DNA of 64,000 nt from Streptosporangium lutulentum (GCF_030811455.1 NZ_JAUSQU010000001.1:3410001-3474000); one strand, 5' to 3'. Positions 7,453-40,786 are shown, counted from the stretch's first letter. Numbers and translations: made by a program. Notes: generated from the sequence alone by a model not told the origin.

Positions 7453-9489
7453 TCACACGGGCGCCTGCCGTGTCCTGCGGATCACCGCGGCTCCGAGGGG
7501 GGCCAGGGTGATCTCTTCGGCGGCCGGCGTTCCGGTGAGGAGGTCGGTTCCCCGGCCGGTCAGGGGAACGGCGGCCGTTCGTTCGGCGTCGTGGTTGAGA
7601 AGGAAGAGGTACTCCTCCCGCTCGTCCGCGCGCACGACGCATTCGACCTGGGCGGGCACGCCGGGGAAAGGACTCTCCACGCCCGCGGCGCGCACCTCCT
7701 CCAGCAGCACCTCGGCGAAGGCCGTCTCCTCCAGCAGAGTGGCGACGTAGACGACCCGGCCGGAGCCGTAGGCGTTGGCGACGATCGCGGCGCGGCCCTT
7801 GAGCAGTCCGTCGGCGTAGACCGCCAGAGCGGTTCCCGTCTCGAGGTGGAGGTCCTCCCGCCACCAGCTCGCGGTCGTGGTGTGCCCGTCGGCGAACCGT
7901 ACGGTGAACCGCTCGCCAGGGCGGGCCGGCCAGTATTCGTCGATCCTGGCCCCGATGAGATGGCGGAAGGCGCCGGGGTAGCCGTCCGGGCGGACCCGGT
8001 TGCACTCGTCCACCACCCCGGAGAAGAAGGACATCACGACGGTGCCGCCCGCGCGGGCGAACGCGGTGATCGCCTCCACGCCCCGGTCGTCGATGAGATA
8101 GGCGTTGGGCACGATCAGCACCCGGTAGGGAGCGAGGTCGCTGTGCGGGGAGACGACGTCGACGGCGTGGTGGCGCTCCCACAGCGGCGTGTAGTGGCGC
8201 ATGACGGTGTCGGCGTAACCGAAGTCGTTGCGGGGCAGCCCGGCGACCTCCTCCAACCCCCACCAGCCGTTCCAGTCGAACAGGACGGCGACCTCGGCGC
8301 GGCCGGTCGTCCCCGCCACGGGTGCGAGGAGCTCGACCTCGCGGCCGAGGTCGGTGACCTCGCGGAAGGTCCGCGAGCCGGGCCCGGAGTGCGGCAGCAT
8401 CGCGGAGTGGAAGCGTTCCTGGCCGCCGCGAGCGGCCCGCCACTGGAAGAACATGACCGAGTCGGCGCCGCGGGCCACCGCCTGGAGCGAGCCGAGCCGC
8501 ATCCGTCCGGGCTCCTTGACCACGTTGAGCTTCCACTGGCTGACCGCGCCGGCCGCCTGTTCCATGAGCATCCACGGCTGCCCTCCCTTGAGGGAGCGGA
8601 ACAGGTCGAACTGGAAGGCCGCCGACACGTGCGAGTCGGGATCGGCGGGGTCGGGGTAGATGTCCAGGGCCACGGCGTCCTGGAACGGAGCCCACCTCCA
8701 GTAGTCGGCGTTCCGGTAGAAGCGCATGAAGTTCGTCAGGACCGGGATGTCGTCGCGGAAGGAGCGGACGATGTCCCGTTCGGCGAGGTAGCACTCCAGG
8801 AGCGCGTCGGAGGTGAAGCGTTTGAAATCCAGGATGCGGCTGGGGTTCATCCAGGTGCGCGGGATGTTCGGCACCTCGATGTGGTCCCAGTCGGTGTAGA
8901 CCTGGCTCCAGACGCGTGTCGTCCACGCCTCGTTGAGGGTGTCGAGATCGCCGTACCTGCGCTTCAGCCACCGCCGGAAGTTGGCCGAGCTCGCCTCGTT
9001 GTACGCCGTGGGGCCGTGCTCGTTGCCGATGTGCCACATCGCCAGTGCCGGGTGGAAGGAGTAACGCTCGGCGAGCCTGGTGGTGATGCCGGCCGCGTAC
9101 CGGCGGTAGATCGGCGAGGAGGGGTCATAGTGCAGACGGCTCCCGAACCCGAACGGCTCGCCGTCCGCCATGATCGGGAAGACCTCCGGGTGCAGGTACG
9201 TCAGCCAGGCCGGGGGCGCCGCGGTCGGGGTGGCCAGGTCGACGGCGATGCCGTTGTCGTGGAGGAGGTCCATGACCTCGTCCATCCAGCCGAACTCGTA
9301 CCCGCCGGGCTCGGGTTCGAGCGAGGCCCACGCGAAGACGCCGAGCGTGACGACGTTGACGCCGGCCTGCCGCATGAGCCGCACGTCCTCGCGCCAGACG
9401 CCGGGATCCCACTGTTCGGGGTTGTAGTCACCGCCGAACGCCAGGCCGCCGACGCGGTTCCTGAAGCCGTCCATTCGAGGGTTCGTCAT
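7453..9489 (-). CDS. GH42 beta-galactosidase
   Basis: 678 residues, the usual length for glycoside hydrolase family 42. The (beta/alpha)8 barrel begins at FGGDYNPEQW. The acid/base Glu is in MWHIGNEHG and the likely nucleophile is in WMLMEQAAG. The central trimerisation-type domain and the C-terminal beta domain follow (GSGRVVYVATLL, then LNHDAERT). There is no signal peptide, so it acts inside the cell on imported oligosaccharides. It is the last gene of the minus-strand carbohydrate operon, 97 bases after the GH67 gene. Members of this family cleave beta-galactosides and sometimes alpha-L-arabinopyranosides. The start at 9489 has GGGAG about 10 bases upstream; a second Met lies five codons in. 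Confidence 0.9.
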   Translation of the reverse strand: MTNPRMDGFRNRVGGLAFGGDYNPEQWDPGVWREDVRLMRQAGVNVVTLGVFAWASLEPEPGGYEFGWMDEVMDLLHDNGIAVDLATPTAAPPAWLTYLHPEVFPIMADGEPFGFGSRLHYDPSSPIYRRYAAGITTRLAERYSFHPALAMWHIGNEHGPTAYNEASSANFRRWLKRRYGDLDTLNEAWTTRVWSQVYTDWDHIEVPNIPRTWMNPSRILDFKRFTSDALLECYLAERDIVRSFRDDIPVLTNFMRFYRNADYWRWAPFQDAVALDIYPDPADPDSHVSAAFQFDLFRSLKGGQPWMLMEQAAGAVSQWKLNVVKEPGRMRLGSLQAVARGADSVMFFQWRAARGGQERFHSAMLPHSGPGSRTFREVTDLGREVELLAPVAGTTGRAEVAVLFDWNGWWGLEEVAGLPRNDFGYADTVMRHYTPLWERHHAVDVVSPHSDLAPYRVLIVPNAYLIDDRGVEAITAFARAGGTVVMSFFSGVVDECNRVRPDGYPGAFRHLIGARIDEYWPARPGERFTVRFADGHTTTASWWREDLHLETGTALAVYADGLLKGRAAIVANAYGSGRVVYVATLLEETAFAEVLLEEVRAAGVESPFPGVPAQVECVVRADEREEYLFLLNHDAERTAAVPLTGRGTDLLTGTPAAEEITLAPLGAAVIRRTRQAPV

Positions 9490-9586
9490 GGTGGGACACT
9501 CCCGTGGTGATGCCGCTGAGCCGGAAACCCGCCGCGGGCCGAAGAACAGGACGACGAGCGGGGACGGTGCGGACCGGGCCTGGGCA

Positions 9587-11752
9587 TCAAGGGATGCGGC
9601 GGCCGTGGACGTCGGGCACCCCTGATTTGCGGAGGAAATAGGCGTTGATCTGGTCGCGCCACTCCCGCGCGCAGCGGAGTTGCTCGTCGAGGAGGTCCGT
9701 CACCCGGGCGTGCAGTGCCGCCGGCACCGATCCGGTGCCGGCGAGGGTCTCCCACAGCGACCGGAGCTCGGCCACCCGCTCCACCCCGGCGAAGTGGGTG
9801 TCGTAGATGTGCTGGATGACGGTGGACCCGCTGTGCAGCACATGCCCGTACGGGACGTGGTGGAAGAACAGCAGCAGCTCGTCGGGGCAGCGCTCGAGCG
9901 ACTCGTACACCTCCGACCAGGGCGGCGGGTACTGGCCGGTGAACCCGGTCCCGGTGGCGCGGGTGCGGTCCACCCCGACGCCGTCGCGGTCGGCGAAGTG
10001 GTAGGTGCCCCACGGCGTGTACTCGTACCCGTCGACGTCGGGACCGTAGTGATGCCCGGGACGCACCATGAACCCGACGCCGAGCGGCGCGGTGTAGCTC
10101 TCGTAGGTGCGCCAGGAGTCGTCCATCATCGCGTGCAGGGTGCGCCGCAGCCCCTCGGGATCGCCCGTCGCCACCGGTACGAAGGTGAGGTCGATCCATT
10201 CGTCGAGGATCTCGGCCGGATCCGTCCACGGCGCCCAGGCGAGCCGGCCGAACGCGTACAGGTTGGCCTGCGCGAGCGGGTGGCCGGTCCAGTATGCGTC
10301 GTCTCCCACGTTGGAGACCCCGACCAGGCCGCCGCCCCCGCCCGGCGCCCGCCCGTCGTGTTCCCCTCCCTCGCCGTCCGCCACCGCGCCGGCGAGGTGG
10401 GCCACGGTCGGGCCGGCGTGTCCCCAGGGGCGGAACCCGAGCACCTCGCTCCACATGGGGGCGAGATAGCACACGTGCCGCTGCTGACCGGTGTACTCCT
10501 GCGTCACCTGAAGCTCCACGGCCACGCGGGTGGCCGGCATGGCCGCGACGACGGGCGACACCGGCTCCCGTACCTGGAAGTCGATCGGGCCGTGCTTCAC
10601 CTGGATGACCACGTTGTCCCGGAATCGCCCGTCGAGCCGGGCGAAGTGGTCATAGGCCGCGCGGGCCCGGTCGGTCGACCGGTCGCGCCAGTCCTGCCGG
10701 TGGTCGTACACGAAGGCGCGCCAGTGGACGACCCCGCCGAACGGCGCCAGCGCGTCGGCGAGCGCGTTCGCGCCGTCGGCGTGGTCGCGCCCGTACGCGA
10801 ACGGTCCCGGCTGCCCCTCCGAGTCGGCCTTCACCACGTAGCCGCCGAAGTCGGGGATCGTCTCGTACACCCGCTCGGTGGTTCCCGCCCACCATGTCCG
10901 CACGTCCTCGTCGAGCGGGTCGGCGGTCGGCAACCCGCCGAGGACGACGGGCGAGGCGAAACCGACCGACAGATGCACCCGGATCCCGTACGGCCTCAGC
11001 TCGCCGGCGATCGCGGCGACGTCACCGAGCCGGTCCGTCAGCAGGTGGGCCTCCGTGGCGTGCACGTTCACGTTGTTCACCGTGATCGCGTTCACCCCGC
11101 ACGCGGCCAGCAGCCGCCCGTAGGCCCGCACCCGTCCCAGGTCGCCGCGCGGGGCGCCGTCCCGCCAGAAGATCGAGCCGCCCGCGTAGCCGCGCTCGAC
11201 CTGGCCCATCACCGGATGCACGTCGACGTGGTCCCAGTGATCGAGCATGCGCCGGGGCATCGCGGGCCGGTGATGCTCCGGCGGCCGGGCGGCCCCGAAC
11301 GCCGTCTCGCCGAGCCGTACGACGTGGAACAGGCCGTGGAGCAGGCCTGCCGCCTCGTCGGCGAGCACCACCGTGACGCCGTCGTGGCGGGCGATCACGA
11401 ACCCCTCGTCACCGATCGCGCGGCCGCCGGATTCGCCGGGTCCGCGGCGCCGCCGGAACTCGGCCTGGACCGTCTCGACGACGGCCGGCAGGGGCCCCGC
11501 CGCGGAGAGCGCGAACACGAGGTCGAACGGCTCGCCGGTCCGGTCACCATGTGTGTCCCGGTCGCCGGTCCCGCCGGGCGCGGAGTGCCGCACGCCGCCG
11601 CCGTACCGGGCGCAGGCCCGCGCCACCTCCTCCCCCACCGTGTCGACGAGGGGGCCGTCGCCGCGCACGAGCGTACGACGCGAGCCGATCGCCCGGAAGA
11701 CCTCCGGCGGCAGCCACGCCGGGTGGACGTCGGCAGGTTCGTAGAGGGTCAC
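9587..11752 (-). CDS. GH67 alpha-glucuronidase
   Basis: 721 residues from a GTG at 11752, with GGAG 4 bases upstream; upstream codons in the frame look non-coding. Family hallmarks are plain: NNVNVHATEAHLLT, VVKADSEGQPGP, KHGPIDFQVREP, ELQVTQEYTGQ and the C-terminal GTGFTGQYPPPW. GH67 enzymes remove 4-O-methyl-glucuronic acid from the non-reducing end of short xylo-oligosaccharides, and there is no signal peptide here, so cleavage is intracellular after uptake. It lies between a DUF624 gene and the GH42 gene. A Gly/Glu-rich stretch (VADGEGGEHDGRAPGGGGG, middle of the protein) is an unusual low-complexity insertion. The transporter genes upstream probably bring in its substrate. Confidence 0.92.
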   Translation of the reverse strand: MTLYEPADVHPAWLPPEVFRAIGSRRTLVRGDGPLVDTVGEEVARACARYGGGVRHSAPGGTGDRDTHGDRTGEPFDLVFALSAAGPLPAVVETVQAEFRRRRGPGESGGRAIGDEGFVIARHDGVTVVLADEAAGLLHGLFHVVRLGETAFGAARPPEHHRPAMPRRMLDHWDHVDVHPVMGQVERGYAGGSIFWRDGAPRGDLGRVRAYGRLLAACGVNAITVNNVNVHATEAHLLTDRLGDVAAIAGELRPYGIRVHLSVGFASPVVLGGLPTADPLDEDVRTWWAGTTERVYETIPDFGGYVVKADSEGQPGPFAYGRDHADGANALADALAPFGGVVHWRAFVYDHRQDWRDRSTDRARAAYDHFARLDGRFRDNVVIQVKHGPIDFQVREPVSPVVAAMPATRVAVELQVTQEYTGQQRHVCYLAPMWSEVLGFRPWGHAGPTVAHLAGAVADGEGGEHDGRAPGGGGGLVGVSNVGDDAYWTGHPLAQANLYAFGRLAWAPWTDPAEILDEWIDLTFVPVATGDPEGLRRTLHAMMDDSWRTYESYTAPLGVGFMVRPGHHYGPDVDGYEYTPWGTYHFADRDGVGVDRTRATGTGFTGQYPPPWSEVYESLERCPDELLLFFHHVPYGHVLHSGSTVIQHIYDTHFAGVERVAELRSLWETLAGTGSVPAALHARVTDLLDEQLRCAREWRDQINAYFLRKSGVPDVHGRRIP

Positions 11753-11832
11753 AGGGCTCCTTCGGCCGAGGTGCGGGGCCGTCGGGGCGGCCGGTCCGGA
11801 CGGGTGGTCTTCGGTGACGGGGGTCCGCGGCT

Positions 11833-12519
11833 TCAGGTCGTGAATCTGTCGCGGACCTCGGCGATCATCGGGCGGCTGTTCAGCAGAAGCATCGAGGCGA
11901 GCACCGACGCCAGCAGCACCGACGCCGCCTCGGAGGCGACCAGCGTGACGCCGGCCGCCACGATCAGGAGGCCGGCGTTGCCCAGCGTGGCCCGGGGGGA
12001 ACGAGTGAGGAAGTACGCGGCCAGGCGGGCCACGTCCCTCGCCCGGAAAGCGAACAGGGAGGTGATCACCAGCGCGTTGGCGACCCAGAGGGTCGCCGCC
12101 AGCGCGATGAGGACCGACAGCACGGCCCACCACCCCGGGACTCCGGCGGCGGCGAGGTTCCCGAGGCTCGACCCGATGACGGCCAGCCACACCAGCCACG
12201 GGACCCAGAGCTTCACGACCCCGCGGACGTTGGCCCGGTAGCCGCGCCAGAACGCCGCCGCGGGATGAAGATCGGTGAGATCGCGGCGACGATGGTGCAA
12301 CGCGTACAACGCGGCCGAGAGCGCGGGACCGGCCGGAAGCAGGCAGGCCGCGGCCAGCGGGACGTTGGCGGCGTCACGGTCGAGCAGAACCAGCCCGACC
12401 AGTCCGGGCACGACGGCGGTCAGGAGGAGGAGCTCGACCACGAGCAGGGTGTAGACGAGCGCGCAGGCGCGGGAGAGGGGTCCTTCCCCGAACCGGCGTC
12501 CGGCCGTCGCATCGATCAT
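11833..12519 (-). CDS. DUF624 (YesL-like) membrane protein
   Basis: 228 residues with five or six hydrophobic helices, beginning with LVVELLLLTAVVPGLVGLVL after a short cytoplasmic N-terminus. DUF624/YesL proteins occur next to LplB/YtcP-type oligosaccharide transporters and glycoside hydrolases, and their biochemical role is not known. Its position between the binding lipoprotein gene and the GH67 gene fits that pattern. It is read in the same direction as all six genes of the operon. No catalytic motif is visible. Confidence 0.85.
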   Translation of the reverse strand: MIDATAGRRFGEGPLSRACALVYTLLVVELLLLTAVVPGLVGLVLLDRDAANVPLAAACLLPAGPALSAALYALHHRRRDLTDLHPAAAFWRGYRANVRGVVKLWVPWLVWLAVIGSSLGNLAAAGVPGWWAVLSVLIALAATLWVANALVITSLFAFRARDVARLAAYFLTRSPRATLGNAGLLIVAAGVTLVASEAASVLLASVLASMLLLNSRPMIAEVRDRFTT

Positions 12520-12619
12520 CGGGGAGACTCCGGCTCGGTCCGCATCACTGTCCTTCGCTCACCACACCGGCCGGTTCCGTCGCACCCGGCAGCCGGTGGC
12601 CCCGCACCGGGCGCGGCCG

Positions 12620-14266
12620 TCATCCGTGTTGCTTCTTGAAGCGCTCGTGGGCGGCGTTCACCATGTTGACGAAGGACGACATGTTCTTCCCTTCGAGCTC
12701 GGCGACGTAGGCGTCCCATTCGCCGAAGTCGCGCTTGCCGAGGATGAACATGACCGTGTTCTGGGTGACGTGGTCCTTCAGCGGTGTCTGCCACAGCGTC
12801 ACCTGCTCGCGCTCCTCGTCGGTGAGCGGGTGCGGAGGCGGCACCGGCACGGGCTTCCTCGCGTTCATCACCTTCTGGAACGCCACCTCCTCCTCGGAGA
12901 AGGTCGACTGGAGGAGTTCGGTGGCCCCGCCGTAGGCGAAGACGCCGTTGGAGAAACCGAAGTCCTTCTGCAGGTGCTTCGGCGCCTTGGGATTGAGCCC
13001 GACGAAGTCGACGTCCGATGCCAGCTTGTACTTCCCGGACGCCTCCTTGGTATAGGTGACCCCCTCGACACCCCACTTGGAGAACGCCTGACCCGCATCG
13101 GAGTACCAGAGCCAGTCGATGAACTGCATCATGGCGACGAAGTTCTTGCTGTCGCGAGCCTTCTTGGAGATCATGACGCCGTTCTCCAGGCGGGTGTTCC
13201 CCGCCCCGTACTTGATGGGTCCGAGCGGGCCGACGGGTAAGGGGATCTTGACGAGCCTGGCCTCCGGATTCGCCTTCTCCAGCGGCGGCCGATACTCGTT
13301 GACCAGCGTCTGCGCGTTCGAACTGATCACGAAGGACTTGCCGGACACCAGCTTCTGGATCGCCAGGTCGTCGGCCTGCGTGAAGCTCTCCGGGTCGAGC
13401 AACTCCTCCTTCACCAGCGTGTTGAGGTACTGCAGCATCTGCTTGTACTGCTCCATGGCACCGGTGAAGGCGAATTTCTGGACAGCGGGGTCCCACATCA
13501 CCCCTTCCCCGTAACCCCAGCCGCCGGGGGCGCCGTAGGAGATGCCGATGATGTTCAGCAGGTTGGCGCCGGGCGTGAGGGTTCCCCAGCGGTCGGACAG
13601 GGGGTAGGAGTCGGGGTATTCCTCCTTCAGCGCCTTCAGCACGGTGCGCAGTTCCTCCCAGGTCTGCGGAATCTGGAGGCCGAGCTTTTCGAGGATGTCC
13701 GCACGGACCGCCAGGGAGTAGTCCACCCAGGGGTTCTCGTGGAGCCCTGGGAGCACGTAGAAGCGGCCGTCCGACTGCCGGAGCGTGTCCAGGTCAGGCT
13801 GGAGATTCCACTTGGCGACCTTCTCCTTGAAGTTCGGCATCAGGTCGAGATAGTCGCTGACCGGGAGGATCGCGCCGGAGGCGACGAAGGGGGTCTCCTG
13901 AGCGGGGTACGTCTTCGGGATGATGAGCGGGGCGTCACCGGCGCCGATCACCAGGCTGCGCTTGTTCTCGTAGTCGCTGAGCGGCACCACACTCGACTGG
14001 AACGTCACGTTGGTCCGCTTGGTGAGCTCCGACCAGAACAGCCAGTCGTTCTTGATCGGGTAGAACGGGTGGTTGTTGTAGAGGACGGTGAACGAGAGCG
14101 GCGCGGCTGCCTTGAACTGGCTACCGGCGCCGTAGTTGGGCATCGCGCCGTCCCGGTTCGCCGAGAGGTTGTCGGTCTGCGGCTTGGAATCGTCACTGCC
14201 GCAGCCGACGAGTACGGCGAAGGCACCTATCGAGACCATCGCCTGACGCCGGTTCATCTGGTACAT
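12620..14266 (-). CDS. Oligosaccharide-binding lipoprotein of an ABC importer (LplA-like)
   Basis: 548 residues. MYQMNRRQAMVSIGAFAVLVGC is a lipoprotein signal with lipobox LVGC and Cys about residue 22. The long mature domain is of the family 1 extracellular solute-binding type used with LplB/YtcP permeases; these are longer than ordinary sugar-binding proteins, and about 550 residues is typical. It should bind the oligosaccharide outside the membrane, plausibly aldouronic acids given the GH67 gene downstream. The start is at ATG 14266 with AAGGA upstream; the frame extends only six codons further. It lies 51 bases after the second permease gene. An ATPase is not encoded in the operon, so a shared multi-substrate ATPase (MsiK-like) elsewhere is implied. 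Confidence 0.88.
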   Translation of the reverse strand: MYQMNRRQAMVSIGAFAVLVGCGSDDSKPQTDNLSANRDGAMPNYGAGSQFKAAAPLSFTVLYNNHPFYPIKNDWLFWSELTKRTNVTFQSSVVPLSDYENKRSLVIGAGDAPLIIPKTYPAQETPFVASGAILPVSDYLDLMPNFKEKVAKWNLQPDLDTLRQSDGRFYVLPGLHENPWVDYSLAVRADILEKLGLQIPQTWEELRTVLKALKEEYPDSYPLSDRWGTLTPGANLLNIIGISYGAPGGWGYGEGVMWDPAVQKFAFTGAMEQYKQMLQYLNTLVKEELLDPESFTQADDLAIQKLVSGKSFVISSNAQTLVNEYRPPLEKANPEARLVKIPLPVGPLGPIKYGAGNTRLENGVMISKKARDSKNFVAMMQFIDWLWYSDAGQAFSKWGVEGVTYTKEASGKYKLASDVDFVGLNPKAPKHLQKDFGFSNGVFAYGGATELLQSTFSEEEVAFQKVMNARKPVPVPPPHPLTDEEREQVTLWQTPLKDHVTQNTVMFILGKRDFGEWDAYVAELEGKNMSSFVNMVNAAHERFKKQHG

Positions 14267-14317
14267 GGGAGTCCTTTCTCTCAAAACGAGTGGGGTGGAG
14301 AGCGACCGAGGCGGGGC

Positions 14318-15184
14318 CTATCCCTTGACCGCGCCGAGCGTGACCCCCGTGACGAAGTACCGCTGGACGAAGGGGTAGATCCCCAGGATGGGGAGGATGG
14401 TGAGCACCATCGTCACCGCCTTGATGTTGGCGGCCACCGTCATGTTCATGGCGTCGGCGCCGACGGACGACGCGCCGGTGGCTCCGGCGATCAGGTTGCG
14501 CAGGAAGACGGTCACCGGGAAGAGATCGGACTGACTCATGTAGAGGAAGGCGGAGAACCACGAGTTCCAGAACGCGACGGCGTAGAAGAGCACCATCGTG
14601 GCGATCACCGCCTTCGACAGCGGCAGCACGATCCGGAGCAGGATGCCGTAGGTGCTCATGCCGTCGATCGCGGCGGCCTCCTCCAACTCGACCGGCAGTC
14701 CCTCGAAGAACGCCTTCATGATCAGGAGGTTGAAGACGCTGATGGCGTTCGGCAGGACGATGGCCCAGAGGCTGTCCTTCAGCCCGAGGCTGGTGATCAG
14801 GACGTAGTTGGGGATGATGCCGCCCGAGAAGAACATGGTGAAGACGGCGATCCCGATCAGGAACGTGCGGCCCTTGAGATGTCTCTTGGACAGGACGTAG
14901 GCGTAGCAGGTGGTCATGAACATCGCGATCAACGTGGCGACGACCGTGTACACCACCGTGTTGCGGTAGTTCGTCCAGAACGTCGGGTCGGAGATCACGT
15001 ATTCGTACGTGGTGAGGGTGAACCCGCGGGGGATGAGGTTGACCTGACCCGACCGGATGAAGTTCTCGTCGCTCAACGAGCGGGCGACGACGTTGAGGAA
15101 GGGGTACAGGGTCACGATCACGACGCCGGTGAGGATGACGGCGTTGACTCCCTGGAATACGCGGTAGCCCCTGGTCCTGTCCAT
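14318..15184 (-). CDS. Carbohydrate ABC permease (YtcP/CUT1 type, second subunit)
   Basis: 288 residues with six predicted membrane helices. The conserved cytoplasmic EAA loop reads ELEEAAAIDGMSTYGILL followed by RIVLPLSK, which is where the ATPase docks. The N-terminus has the typical VVARSLSDENFIRSGQV segment of YtcP-like proteins. The ATG at 15184 begins only two bases after the upstream permease stop, so translation is probably coupled. It works with the neighbouring permease and binding lipoprotein to import an oligosaccharide. Confidence 0.9.
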   Translation of the reverse strand: MDRTRGYRVFQGVNAVILTGVVIVTLYPFLNVVARSLSDENFIRSGQVNLIPRGFTLTTYEYVISDPTFWTNYRNTVVYTVVATLIAMFMTTCYAYVLSKRHLKGRTFLIGIAVFTMFFSGGIIPNYVLITSLGLKDSLWAIVLPNAISVFNLLIMKAFFEGLPVELEEAAAIDGMSTYGILLRIVLPLSKAVIATMVLFYAVAFWNSWFSAFLYMSQSDLFPVTVFLRNLIAGATGASSVGADAMNMTVAANIKAVTMVLTILPILGIYPFVQRYFVTGVTLGAVKG

Positions 15185-15186
15185 GG

Positions 15187-16176
<990 letters not shown>

Positions 16177-16788
16177 CCCGGTGCCTCCGGTGAACGCGCC
16201 GGCGGCCGCGGCCGGCGCCCCACAGGCTGGGTGGTCTTCTCGGCCGGTGTTCCGGGTGGATGGGGCGTCTCGTCTCGGCCGATGGGATCGGACCGGATAT
16301 CTCGCCATCGTGCGGAATCACTCGATGTGGCGCTCGTGTCGTGTGACGGCTGATCGCTCATGCATCCCCTCGGCCGACGACGGCGTCACCCCACGCTGTC
16401 AGCGGACGGCGTCATCGTGGGGGCTGAAACTTTCAGAATGGTGCATTAATATTTCGGAAACATAGGCGTACCCACACGAATACGTCAAGGGCGCGTCGAG
16501 CCGGACAGTCAAGGAGCCGTCCGCTCGCGGCCCGGCCCGAGGCTCGACGTCCGGGAGCTCGCGGTCTCGCCGCTGTTCACGGACAGGTGGCGGGCGAGGA
16601 ACGGCCTTACCCGGCACCCGCTCCCGTCACGAGCGGACGCCGACTGAAGCCTGGCTGAAATGTGGGTTATGTCCGGACCCATCGTGGGGTGGCCTGACCG
16701 TCGCGGGTGGTGCCGGTGACGCTCGCGCCGTTCACCGCCCGGGCTAAACCGTTGGACAACTCCTCCACCCACGGCCATCGTTGGCGGC
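16177..16788. other. 612-bp intergenic region between the carbohydrate operon and a methyltransferase
   Basis: No convincing gene is seen on either strand; open frames here lack codon bias and known motifs. The middle (16424-16475) is the only AT-rich patch and holds two short palindromes, listed separately. It is the divergent promoter region for the leftward carbohydrate operon and the rightward methyltransferase. Confidence 0.6.
16424..16460. promoter_or_regulatory. Two GAAA/TTTC palindromes, candidate operator of the carbohydrate operon
   Basis: CTGAAACTTTCAG (16424-16436) is a perfect 6-1-6 palindrome. TTTCGGAAA (16452-16460) is a 4-1-4 palindrome. The centres are 26 bp apart, in an AT-rich stretch. 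GAAAnTTTC-type sites are typical of LacI-family sugar repressors in actinomycetes. No regulator gene is in the operon. Confidence 0.45.
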
Positions 16789-17562
16789 ATGAAACAGGAG
16801 GAGATCTGGAACGTCGATACCGCTCGGAGCTATGACACACCCGGCACCGGCATGTTCGCGCCCGAGGTCTTGGAGCCGACCGTGGACCGCCTCGCCGAAC
16901 TCGCGGGCACCGGGCGGGCACTCGAGTTCGCCATCGGAACCGGCCGCGTGGCCGTGCCCCTCGCCGAGCGAGGAGTGCCCGTCACCGGCATCGAACTGTC
17001 ACCCCCGATGATCGACCAACTGCGAACGAAGGTAGACGAAGCGACGATCCCGGTGGTCGTCGGCGACATGGCGACCGCCCTCGCCCCGGGGAAGTACGCG
17101 CTCGTCTACCTCGTCTTCAACACGATCTCCAATCTGCTCACGCAGGCCGAGCAGGTCGAGTGCTTCCGCAACGCCGCCCGCCACCTCACACCCGGCGGCC
17201 GGTTCGTGATCGAACTCTGGGTACCCGAGCTGCGCAGGCTCCCGCCGGGCCGGCAGGCCACGGTCTGGCTCTGCGAGCCCGGCTACATCGGCTTGGACAC
17301 CTACGACGTCCTGCGCCAGCACGCCGTGTCGCACCACTTCAGGTTCGACGAGAGCGGGCAGACCCGGCTGTCCCGTAGTCCGCACCGCTACATCTGGCCG
17401 GCCGAGCTCGACCTCATGGCCCAGTTGGCCGGGTTCGAGGTGGAGAGCAGGCACGCCGACTGGTCCGGAGCCGACTTCACCGCCGACTCGCGTTCCCACG
17501 TGTCCGTCTACCGCATCCCGCCGGACCACCAGCTTCGCCCGGAGCCGAGCGGAACGCGGTAA
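16789..17562 (+). CDS. Class I SAM-dependent methyltransferase
   Basis: 257 residues. Motif I is LEFAIGTGRVAVPLAERG, then GIELSPPMI, VVVGDMA and the post-motif HLTPGGRFVIELWVPE. This matches a common actinomycete class I methyltransferase family of unknown substrate. The C-terminal half (LDTYDVLRQHA to SHVSVYRIPP) is well conserved in that family as I recall. The ATG at 16789 has no upstream Shine-Dalgarno; oddly, AGGAGGAG lies just inside the coding sequence. It is convergent with mbtH and has no iron box, so a role in the siderophore pathway is not indicated: N-methylation there is done by domains inside the NRPS. Confidence 0.8.
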   Translation: MKQEEIWNVDTARSYDTPGTGMFAPEVLEPTVDRLAELAGTGRALEFAIGTGRVAVPLAERGVPVTGIELSPPMIDQLRTKVDEATIPVVVGDMATALAPGKYALVYLVFNTISNLLTQAEQVECFRNAARHLTPGGRFVIELWVPELRRLPPGRQATVWLCEPGYIGLDTYDVLRQHAVSHHFRFDESGQTRLSRSPHRYIWPAELDLMAQLAGFEVESRHADWSGADFTADSRSHVSVYRIPPDHQLRPEPSGTR

Positions 17563-17592
17563 ACCCTGATTCCCGTACGCGCGTTCCCCGGG

Positions 17593-17799
17593 TCAGCCCT
17601 CCTGCTCCACAAGACTCTTCGGGCGCATGTCGGTCCAGTTGGCCTCGATGTGATCCAGGCACTCCTGACGGGTGGCGGGGCCGTGGACGACGGTCCAGCC
17701 GGCCGGGACGTCGACGAACTCGGGCCACAGGCTGTGCTGCCCCTCGTCGTTGACCAGCACGGAGTAGACACCGTCGGGGTTCTCGAACGGGTTGCTCAT
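17593..17799 (-). CDS. mbtH: MbtH-like protein
   Basis: 68 residues, the standard length. It has the invariant pattern of the family: NPFENPDG, the S-LWP segment (HSLWPEF), [10 protein letters not shown] and the end [10 protein letters not shown]. MbtH-like proteins bind NRPS adenylation domains and are needed for their folding or activity. The gene lies 83 bases downstream of the giant NRPS gene in the same direction, so it is probably in the same iron-regulated transcript. The start at 17799 has GAGGAAG upstream. Confidence 0.95.
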   Translation of the reverse strand: MSNPFENPDGVYSVLVNDEGQHSLWPEFVDVPAGWTVVHGPATRQECLDHIEANWTDMRPKSLVEQEG

Positions 17800-17882
17800 A
17801 TCGGCTTCCTCTTCCTCTTGTGCGTGAATGAGTTGATCTGGCGTCGTACATGGGAACGCGCCGGTCCATCGGCCGGTTCGGT

Positions 17883-40610
<22,728 letters not shown>

Positions 40611-40672
40611 AGGTGACCGAGCCTCCCAAGCTGAGCGGAACCGGCTCACATCGAGCCACGACCGCCACATAC

Positions 40673-40691
40673 TAAGGTAAGCATTACCTAA
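40673..40691 (-). promoter_or_regulatory. Iron box upstream of the NRPS gene
   Basis: TAAGGTAAGCATTACCTAA matches the iron-box consensus TWAGGTWAGSCTWACCTWA at 18 of 19 positions. It lies 63 bases before the preferred NRPS start at 40610 and would control NRPS and mbtH. Confidence 0.9.
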
Positions 40692-40741
40692 GTAGATAGA
40701 CCCTCCGTCGGGAGAGACCGTACGATTCCGGGCATTAAAGT

Positions 40742-40760
40742 TAAGGCCTGCCTAACCTAA
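40742..40760 (+). promoter_or_regulatory. Iron box upstream of the importer operon
   Basis: TAAGGCCTGCCTAACCTAA matches the consensus at 16 of 19 positions, with one half-site intact (CCTAACCTAA). It lies 27 bases before the preferred permease start. With the box at 40673 it makes a two-operator divergent control region. Confidence 0.8.
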
Positions 40761-40786
40761 GGAAGTTGAAAAGTGGAGACAGCTCG

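Noticed and set aside
16789-17562. Methyltransferase as siderophore tailoring enzyme
   Set aside because: It has no iron box, is convergent with mbtH, and belongs to a widespread family; the NRPS already contains two N-methyltransferase domains.
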